The notes under the pieces were generated by a model. That model ran no database searches. It saw only the letters and a list, made by a program, of their open reading frames with translations, and was not told the DNA's origin. Positions 58,815 to 64,000 of a stretch of 64,000 nucleotides of DNA are shown piece after piece. Location of the stretch: contig NZ_CP078145.1 in assembly GCF_019222765.1 (NCBI RefSeq), forward strand, positions 1,426,001 through 1,490,000, in the 5' to 3' direction. Positions within the stretch are counted from its first letter, which is position 1, and each line of letters begins with the position of its first letter. Position numbers and translations under genes: made by a program. Source of the DNA: Nocardia iowensis (GTDB lineage Bacteria > Actinomycetota > Actinomycetes > Mycobacteriales > Mycobacteriaceae).

Positions 58815-58889
58815 GCGGGCGTGGCTGAGTGGTTGAGGCAACGGTCTGCAAAGCCGTTTACGCGGGTTCAATTCCCGCCGCTCGCTCCA
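58815..58889 (+). tRNA. tRNA-Cys (anticodon GCA), CCA encoded
   Basis: The acceptor stem GCGGGCG (58815-58821) pairs with CGCTCGC (58879-58885) with one G-U. The anticodon stem ACGGT/GCCGT encloses loop CTGCAAA with anticodon GCA. The T-arm is GCGGG-TTCAATT-CCCGC. Discriminator T58886 is followed by an encoded CCA (58887-58889). No integrase or direct repeat marks it as an insertion site. Confidence 0.93.
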
Positions 58890-58908
58890 ACCGGGTTCGA
58901 GGGTCGCC

Positions 58909-59970
58909 TCAGGCGACGACGCTCGGTTCGGCGTACGCCACCGCCGAACCGAGCACCTCGAGTCGCACGCGCTGGCCGACGGCCGGGGCGGCGACGCTGG
59001 CCCGGCGCACGCGTACCGCGTCGCCGCGGCCGTCCAGTGCGATGGTGAGCATTACGTCGGCGCCACGGAATTCGACCTCCCTGACCACGCCACTGTCCGC
59101 GTCGCCATTCGAAACGACATGGGCGACAAGCTGTTCCGGGCGCATCATGATGGTCGCCTGGCCACTGGGCGCGGACTTCTGCACGGGGATCCGGCCGAGC
59201 ACGCACTCGGCCACCTCGTCGGCCACCACCGCGTCCAGCAGCACGCAATCGCCGAGGAAGCGGGCGGTGAACAGGTCCTTCGGCGCGGCGTAGACCTGTT
59301 CTGGCGCGCCGACCTGGGTGAACCGGCCGTCCCGCATCACCGCGACCTGCTCGGCGAAGCACAGCGCCTCTTCCTGGTCGTGGGTGACCAGGATGCTGGT
59401 CATGCCCGCCGCGCGCAGCGTATCGGCGACGGCCTGCCTGGTCGTCGCGCGCAGTCCGGCGTCGAGCGCGCTGAACGGTTCGTCCAGCAGCATCACATCG
59501 GGCTTGCGGGCCAGCGCGCGGGCCAGTGCGACGCGCTGCTGCTGGCCACCGGAGAGCTGGTGCGGGCGGCGGTCGGCGTAGGAGGGGTCCAGCGAGACCA
59601 TCTCGAGGAGCTCATCGACCCGGCGCTTGCCAGCGCGCCACCCGGTGAACCCGTTGCGCAGTCCGTAGGCGATGTTCTGGCCGACTGTCAGATGCGGAAA
59701 CAATGCGCCGTCCTGGGCGACGTAACCGATATTGCGGCGCTGCGGCGGCACCGAGAATCCGTCGCGGGCAACGGTTTCCGAGCCGATCGCGACCGATCCC
59801 GCGTCCGGCGTCTCGAATCCGGCAACGACCCGCAGCAGCGTCGTCTTCCCGCAGCCGGAGGAGCCAACCACCGCGGTCGACGTCCGATCCGGCACCGCGA
59901 GGGTGATCCCGTCGAGCACGCGGTGACGGCTGAACGTCTTCGAAACATTCTCGACGACAAGCTGACTCAT
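58909..59970 (-). CDS. ABC transporter ATP-binding protein, iron(III) type (FbpC/FutC-like)
   Basis: The 353-residue nucleotide-binding subunit. Walker [10 protein letters not shown] (about 37-45), Q-loop AQDGAL, signature LSGGQQQR (about 143-150), Walker [10 protein letters not shown]-loop VTHDQEE. A C-terminal TOBE-type domain (about 270-353) contains MMRPEQLVA. It energises import of ferric iron or a ferric complex by the co-transcribed permease. ATG 59970 overlaps the permease stop by 4 nt. GTCGC/GCGAC (58903-58917) can form a small hairpin at its end. Confidence 0.92.
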   Translation of the reverse strand: MSQLVVENVSKTFSRHRVLDGITLAVPDRTSTAVVGSSGCGKTTLLRVVAGFETPDAGSVAIGSETVARDGFSVPPQRRNIGYVAQDGALFPHLTVGQNIAYGLRNGFTGWRAGKRRVDELLEMVSLDPSYADRRPHQLSGGQQQRVALARALARKPDVMLLDEPFSALDAGLRATTRQAVADTLRAAGMTSILVTHDQEEALCFAEQVAVMRDGRFTQVGAPEQVYAAPKDLFTARFLGDCVLLDAVVADEVAECVLGRIPVQKSAPSGQATIMMRPEQLVAHVVSNGDADSGVVREVEFRGADVMLTIALDGRGDAVRVRRASVAAPAVGQRVRLEVLGSAVAYAEPSVVA

Positions 59971-61520
59971 ATACCGGCCGCCTTCCGGGATTGGGTGAAC
60001 AGCAGATAGGTCACCGGCACCGCCGCGACGATCATGATCAGCGCGTAGGGTGCGGCAGCCGCGTAGTCCAATTCGCCGGAAAGCGACCAGAACCGCATGG
60101 CCAGCGTGCGAGTCCCGTTGGGCGCCAACAGCAGCGTCGCGGTCAATTCGGTCGCGACCGCGACGAATACCAGCGCGGCGGCCGAGGCGGCGGCGGGTGC
60201 GGTGAGCCGCAGGGTGACTCGCACGAAGGTGGCCGGGCCGGACTTACCGAGCGAGCGTGACACCTCTTCCAGTCCGATCGGCACCTGCGCGAGCCCGGCC
60301 CGCACGCTGACCAGCGCGCGGGGCAGAAACAGCAGCACGTAGGCGGCGACCACCATGGTCACCGTCTGATAGAGCGGCGGCGCCCACCGGATGGTCACCG
60401 TCACCATCGCCAGCGCGATGACGATGCCGGGCAGCGAACTGGTGATGTAGTTGGCGCCCTCCACCATTCGGGCGAACACCGAGGTGGACCGGACCGCGAT
60501 CCAGGCGACCGGGAACGCGCACAGCGTGGTGAGCAACGCCGCCGCCGCGGCGAGCCCGACGGTCTGTCCGAGCGCCTCGCCGATCTCGGTGAAATCCCAC
60601 ACCTGCGCGCCGCCGATGCGCAGCCACCGGCCGATCGTCCACAGCGGGACACCGAGCGCGCCGATGGTCACCACGGCGAGCGCGGCCAGCACCGGAATCG
60701 TGCCGGACCCCAACCGGATCCGCGCGGTGGCCCGCGGCGCACCACTGCCGATCCTGGCGTAGCGGGCCCGGCCGCGCAGCCCCGCCTCACCCGCGAGCAG
60801 CACCAGACAACACAGCACGAGAACACCGGCCAGCATGCTGCCCGCGGGACCGGCGAAACTGGACTGGTACTGCTCGAAGATCGCGGTGGTGAAGGTGTCG
60901 AAGCGAATCATCACGAACGCGCCGTACTCGGCGAGCAGGTGCAGCGCGATGAGCAGCCCGCCACCCAGAATGGCCAACCGCAACTGCGGCAACACGATTC
61001 GCGCGAACACCGCCACCGGCCCGGACCCGAGTGCCCGCGCGGACTCCTCCACCGCGGGGTCGAGGCGGCGTAGCGTGGCCGCCGCGGGCAGATAGACCAG
61101 CGGGAAGTACGACATGGTGGCGATGACCACCCCGGCCGAGAGGCCGTGCATGGTCGGGAACGCGCTGACCCAGGCGTAGCTGTTCACGAACGCCGGTACC
61201 GCCAGCGGCGCCGCGAATATCGGCCCCCACCAAGCCTTTCCGGGCACATTGGTGCGTTCGACCACCCAGGCGAGGCCGACCCCAAGCAGCACGCAGATGG
61301 GCACCGTGCACACCACCAGGCCGACCGTATTGGCCAGCAGCTGACCGACTCTGGGCCGGAACACCAGCTCCGCCGCCTGACTCGGCCCGGTCGCGAAGAT
61401 CTCGGACACGATGTAGCCCAGCGGCACGAACGTCGCCGCCACCAGCAGCAGGGCGACGGTCGTGACGAGGGGCCCCGGTCGGCCGACCCGGGGCCCGGCG
61501 ACAACGGTCCGAAGGGCCAC
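59967..61520 (-). CDS. ABC transporter permease, iron(III) type (FbpB-like, fused double domain)
   Basis: A 517-residue permease with two BPD_transp_1 domains and about 12 transmembrane helices. Each half carries an EAA-type loop: [23 protein letters not shown] (about 160-182) and [21 protein letters not shown] (about 420-440). The two-domain single-polypeptide layout is typical of FbpB/FutB ferric iron transporters. GTG 61520 is 2 bp after the binding-protein stop. Confidence 0.92.
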   Translation of the reverse strand: MALRTVVAGPRVGRPGPLVTTVALLLVAATFVPLGYIVSEIFATGPSQAAELVFRPRVGQLLANTVGLVVCTVPICVLLGVGLAWVVERTNVPGKAWWGPIFAAPLAVPAFVNSYAWVSAFPTMHGLSAGVVIATMSYFPLVYLPAAATLRRLDPAVEESARALGSGPVAVFARIVLPQLRLAILGGGLLIALHLLAEYGAFVMIRFDTFTTAIFEQYQSSFAGPAGSMLAGVLVLCCLVLLAGEAGLRGRARYARIGSGAPRATARIRLGSGTIPVLAALAVVTIGALGVPLWTIGRWLRIGGAQVWDFTEIGEALGQTVGLAAAAALLTTLCAFPVAWIAVRSTSVFARMVEGANYITSSLPGIVIALAMVTVTIRWAPPLYQTVTMVVAAYVLLFLPRALVSVRAGLAQVPIGLEEVSRSLGKSGPATFVRVTLRLTAPAAASAAALVFVAVATELTATLLLAPNGTRTLAMRFWSLSGELDYAAAAPYALIMIVAAVPVTYLLFTQSRKAAGI

Positions 61521-61522
61521 GG

Positions 61523-62545
61523 CTAGAGCAGGCCCGCCTCGGTCATCAGCGCGGTGACCTTCTTGGCGTCCAGCTCGGACGGATCGACGACGGGCGCCTG
61601 CAGGTCGGCCAGCGGCGGCAGGGCCGGATTTGCGGCGACATCACTGGCGACCGGGTACTCCATCGAGTCGCCGTCGCGCAGCACCTGCTGGCCCGCCTTG
61701 CCGACGATGAACGCCAGGAACTTCTGCGCCGACTCCTGCTTCTTGCTCGACTTCAGCACGCCGCCGCCGGAGACGCTGACGAACGCGCCGGGATCCTGGT
61801 TCTTGAAGTAGTGCAGCGCGGTGTGGCTGCTGCTCTCCTTGGTCTTGGCCTGGTCGCGGTACCAGTAGTAGTGATAGATCACGCCGCCGTCCGGATTGCC
61901 CGAATCGACCGCCTTCATGGTGGCCACATTGTTCGGAAAGGCGGTCGCGTTCTCCTTCATGCCCTTCAGCCAGGCGCGGGTGGCGTCCTCGCCCTTCAGC
62001 GCGAGCAGGGCGGCCACGATGGCCTGGAAATCGGCGCCGGAGACGCCCGCGCCCCAGCGTCCCTTCCACTGCGGCTGCGCGAGGTCGAGCAGCGAGGCGG
62101 GCAGCTGGTCGGCCGCCACCTTGTCCTTGTTGTAGACGAAAACCGTTGAGCGGGCGGCGACTCCGGTCCATTTGCCGGTGGACGGACGGAATTGCGCTGG
62201 CACCTGGTCGAGCGTCGGCTTGTCCACGTCGGCGAACAGACCGGCGTTTTCCACCAGTGCCATGGCGGGGGAATTCTCGGTGAGGAAGACGTCGGCGGGC
62301 GATGCGCCGCCCTCGGCGACGAGCTGGTTGCCCAGCGCCGTATCGCCGCCCTGCCGCAACGTGACCTTGATGCCGGTCTCCTTGGTGAACGCGGCCACCC
62401 ACTCTTTGGTGAGCGATTCGTGTTGCGCGTTGTAGACCGTGATGTCTTTCGCGTCGTCGTCGGAGGAATTCGAGCATGCCTGGATGCTCAGCGTCGCTAC
62501 CGTGACTGCCAGTACTACGGAGATCTTTTTCCAACCGACGGGCAT
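61523..62545 (-). CDS. Iron(III) ABC transporter substrate-binding lipoprotein (FbpA/FutA-like)
   Basis: A 340-residue extracytoplasmic solute-binding protein. The signal peptide [20 protein letters not shown] leads to a lipobox with Cys24. The mature protein starts [16 protein letters not shown] and has the Tyr cluster [11 protein letters not shown] expected for Fe(III) ligands in FbpA/FutA. ATG 62545 is preferred; the longer frame upstream covers the iron-box-like sequence. It is first of the binding protein-permease-ATPase operon, and an IdeR-like site lies 36-54 bp upstream. Confidence 0.92.
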   Translation of the reverse strand: MPVGWKKISVVLAVTVATLSIQACSNSSDDDAKDITVYNAQHESLTKEWVAAFTKETGIKVTLRQGGDTALGNQLVAEGGASPADVFLTENSPAMALVENAGLFADVDKPTLDQVPAQFRPSTGKWTGVAARSTVFVYNKDKVAADQLPASLLDLAQPQWKGRWGAGVSGADFQAIVAALLALKGEDATRAWLKGMKENATAFPNNVATMKAVDSGNPDGGVIYHYYWYRDQAKTKESSSHTALHYFKNQDPGAFVSVSGGGVLKSSKKQESAQKFLAFIVGKAGQQVLRDGDSMEYPVASDVAANPALPPLADLQAPVVDPSELDAKKVTALMTEAGLL

Positions 62546-62580
62546 CAGCTCGGTCCTTCCGCGTCGAATTCCCCATACAT

Positions 62581-62599
62581 GTTGATGAGGCTTACCTAA
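62581..62599. promoter_or_regulatory. IdeR/DtxR iron-box-like sequence upstream of the iron ABC operon
   Basis: On the coding (minus) strand the 19 bp read TTAGGTAAGCCTCATCAAC, matching 13 of 19 positions of the IdeR consensus TTAGGTTAGGCTAACCTAA, with one half-site nearly perfect. The position just upstream of a ferric transporter fits iron-dependent repression. Confidence 0.55.
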
Positions 62600-62669
62600 G
62601 GAACATACCGCGTCCGACGTGCGCGGATGATATCGGTCCTGCAGCGGCGCGGCCGAAATTCCGGTGCGG

Positions 62670-64000
62670 TTATTCGAGTCCCGAGAAATCGCGTAGCACA
62701 ACGTGATTGCGGTCCGCGGTGGTGCCGAGGGTGTAATCGGGGAGTAGGCCGAAGTATTCGCCCCTGGTGGTGGCGCTCCAGCGGCGGGCGGCGTCGGTGC
62801 GGGTCTTGTAGAAGTTGACCATGTAGCCGCCTTCGTACAGGCGGAGCAGGCTGTATCCGCCCGGGTATTCCTTCACCGCGGCGACTTCCAGGAATTCGAC
62901 GGCGCACGCGGTGTCGGGGCGGGTGCGCCGATTGCGGTGGGTGTGGCCGCTGTGCTGGAGGAAAACGCCAGGGGAGCGCGCGTACCTGGCTTGGAGTTCG
63001 GCGCTGTCGCGGCCGTTCAGCACGAAACCCGGGCCGGCAAGATTGGTGAAGCCGGATTCGATAGTGACCGGGTGGTGGCCGAAGACCAGGGTCGGCCGGT
63101 CCGGGTCGTCGCGCAGCCGGTCGGTGAACTGGTCGAATTGCGGGCGGTCGATGGTGCCGCCGGAGCCGTCGAGTTCACTGGTGTCTAGGCCGAGCAGGCG
63201 CAGGCCGCCGACCTCGTGCTCGATCAGCTGCTGGCGTGGGGTGAACGCCTCGGCAAAGCAGTCGTGATGGTCGGCGGGTGCGGGAGGACAACCGGCATAG
63301 TCCGGTCCGACGTGCGGACGATCGTGGTTGCCGCGCACGACCAGGTAGTCGCTGCCCATGGTGCCCCAGTCGTCGAGTTGCGCGCGGACGCCACGGGCAT
63401 CCGGCAAGGACGCTTCGTCGGTGAGATCACCGGCGATCAGCAGCAACTCGGCGCCACGGTCGGGGCGGCGCAGGTCGTCGAGCATGGCCGCCAGCATCAC
63501 CTCGGGGTATGGCGGCACATCCTGGCGGAAGCCGGGTGGCAGTCCGGCGACGAGCAGGCCGCTGACCTCTTCGCCGTAGTGCACGTCGTTGGCCAGGGCG
63601 AGGGTGCGCAGCGGGCGGCCGGGCGGCGGCACCAAGGTGGTGAATTCGCCGGTGGATTCGGGAGTTCCTGGGCTCAGTGTCGTCAAGGAAAGGGCCGGTA
63701 TCGCGCGCACGCCGTGCGACCACGCCTCGAAACGGTAAGTGCGGCCGGGTTCGAGGCCGCCGATCTCCGCGTAGTGGAAGGGCGTCGGTCGCGGGTCGGC
63801 GTGCACCGGAACCGGCGTGCGCGCCGAATCAGCCGGAGCCAGGCGAACTTCCGCGTCGGCATCCACCGGCATGAGCCGTCCGGCGAGGTCGGGTGCCACC
63901 GTCGTCCAGGTGAGGATCGCCGACCGGTCGGTGATGGTGACCACTTCCAGATCGGTCGCGATCAGCGGATGCGGTTGGGCCCGAGCCGAACTCGGTCGCG
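62670..64000 (-). CDS. Metallophosphoesterase, purple-acid-phosphatase-like (5' end outside window)
   Basis: A minus-strand gene that runs off the right edge; 443 codons are visible. The N-terminal part is fibronectin-III-like (VTITDRSAILTWTTVAPDL, YRFEAWSHG). The phosphoesterase domain follows, with metal motifs ALANDVHYGEE, LLIAGDLTD, VVRGNHDRPH, VFGHHPV and HSGHTHRN. The frame stays open and protein-like to the window edge (PHPLIATDLEV precedes GTG 63944), so that GTG is probably internal and the true start, likely with an export signal, lies beyond 64000. Substrate unknown; secreted phosphatases of this type hydrolyse phosphomonoesters or cyclic nucleotides. Confidence 0.88.
   Translation of the reverse strand, partial: RPSSARAQPHPLIATDLEVVTITDRSAILTWTTVAPDLAGRLMPVDADAEVRLAPADSARTPVPVHADPRPTPFHYAEIGGLEPGRTYRFEAWSHGVRAIPALSLTTLSPGTPESTGEFTTLVPPPGRPLRTLALANDVHYGEEVSGLLVAGLPPGFRQDVPPYPEVMLAAMLDDLRRPDRGAELLLIAGDLTDEASLPDARGVRAQLDDWGTMGSDYLVVRGNHDRPHVGPDYAGCPPAPADHHDCFAEAFTPRQQLIEHEVGGLRLLGLDTSELDGSGGTIDRPQFDQFTDRLRDDPDRPTLVFGHHPVTIESGFTNLAGPGFVLNGRDSAELQARYARSPGVFLQHSGHTHRNRRTRPDTACAVEFLEVAAVKEYPGGYSLLRLYEGGYMVNFYKTRTDAARRWSATTRGEYFGLLPDYTLGTTADRNHVVLRDFSGLE

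Noticed and set aside
58815..58911. tRNA-Cys as an attachment site for an integrated element
   Set aside because: No integrase gene, no duplicated tRNA 3' end and no compositional break on either side; the flanking genes look like core genome.

Overview
The window is high-GC actinobacterial DNA with about 60 densely packed protein genes, many starting with GTG or TTG, and a mycobacteria-like gene order at the left end. birA, a bacterial PH-domain gene, gtrA, purK, purE and fadE25 follow the order of the Mycobacterium tuberculosis Rv3279c-Rv3274c block. Protein relatedness, mycothiol-type enzymes and several probable leaderless starts point to Mycobacteriales, most likely Nocardia or a close relative. 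I see no insertion sequence, prophage, CRISPR array or conjugative element; this looks like ordinary chromosome.

Left part (1-17.8 kb): biotin ligase, an acyl-ACP desaturase, a PH-domain membrane protein, a two-component system, a GtrA protein, the purine genes purK/purE, and a TetR regulator followed by fadE25 with paired operator-like palindromes. Then come a GNAT protein, a GlcD-type flavin oxidase, a second GtrA protein, a MerR-VOC fusion regulator with a textbook 19-bp-spacer promoter, a peptidase E / mycothiol-dependent isomerase / HIT group, and the three-gene NAD(P) transhydrogenase operon pntAA-pntAB-pntB.

Middle part (17.8-42.9 kb): an AAA ATPase, an MFS transporter, a divergent NmrA-like/AraC pair with a thioesterase, the branched-chain 2-oxoacid dehydrogenase operon (E1a-E1b-E2) divergent from an Lrp/AsnC regulator, an SDR, nucleobase and benzoate-type permeases, a thiosulfate sulfurtransferase, an HNH lipoprotein, a SNF2 helicase/SWIM protein pair, a cobalamin-binding-like protein, a Baeyer-Villiger-type monooxygenase with its divergent TetR regulator, an amidohydrolase, and a second TetR regulator divergent from a Dabb protein. 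Both divergent TetR pairs carry clear inverted repeats.

Right part (42.9-64 kb): fused isobutyryl-CoA mutase icmF, diverging from a four-gene envelope operon. In that operon two paralogous exported proteins flank a membrane protein built from an internal duplication, followed by a Pro/Ala-rich protein. Next come a DUF2157 protein and a five-gene valine-catabolism operon (mmsA, isobutyryl-CoA dehydrogenase, 3-hydroxyisobutyryl-CoA hydrolase, mmsB, enoyl-CoA hydratase). The end holds a reduced Hsp70-like membrane protein, a MarR regulator, tRNA-Cys, an iron-type ABC transporter operon with an IdeR-like box, and a metallophosphatase cut by the window edge.

Three separate loci feed the same chemistry: the BCKDH complex makes isobutyryl-CoA from valine, IcmF interconverts it with n-butyryl-CoA, and the mms operon degrades it to propionyl-CoA. 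A 19-nt element around the core GGACGTC is shared, at 16 of 19 positions, by the icmF and mmsA upstream regions. This suggests one regulator for both and is the observation I would follow first. The exported-paralog operon at 46.3-50.2 kb is the best candidate for an undescribed system.
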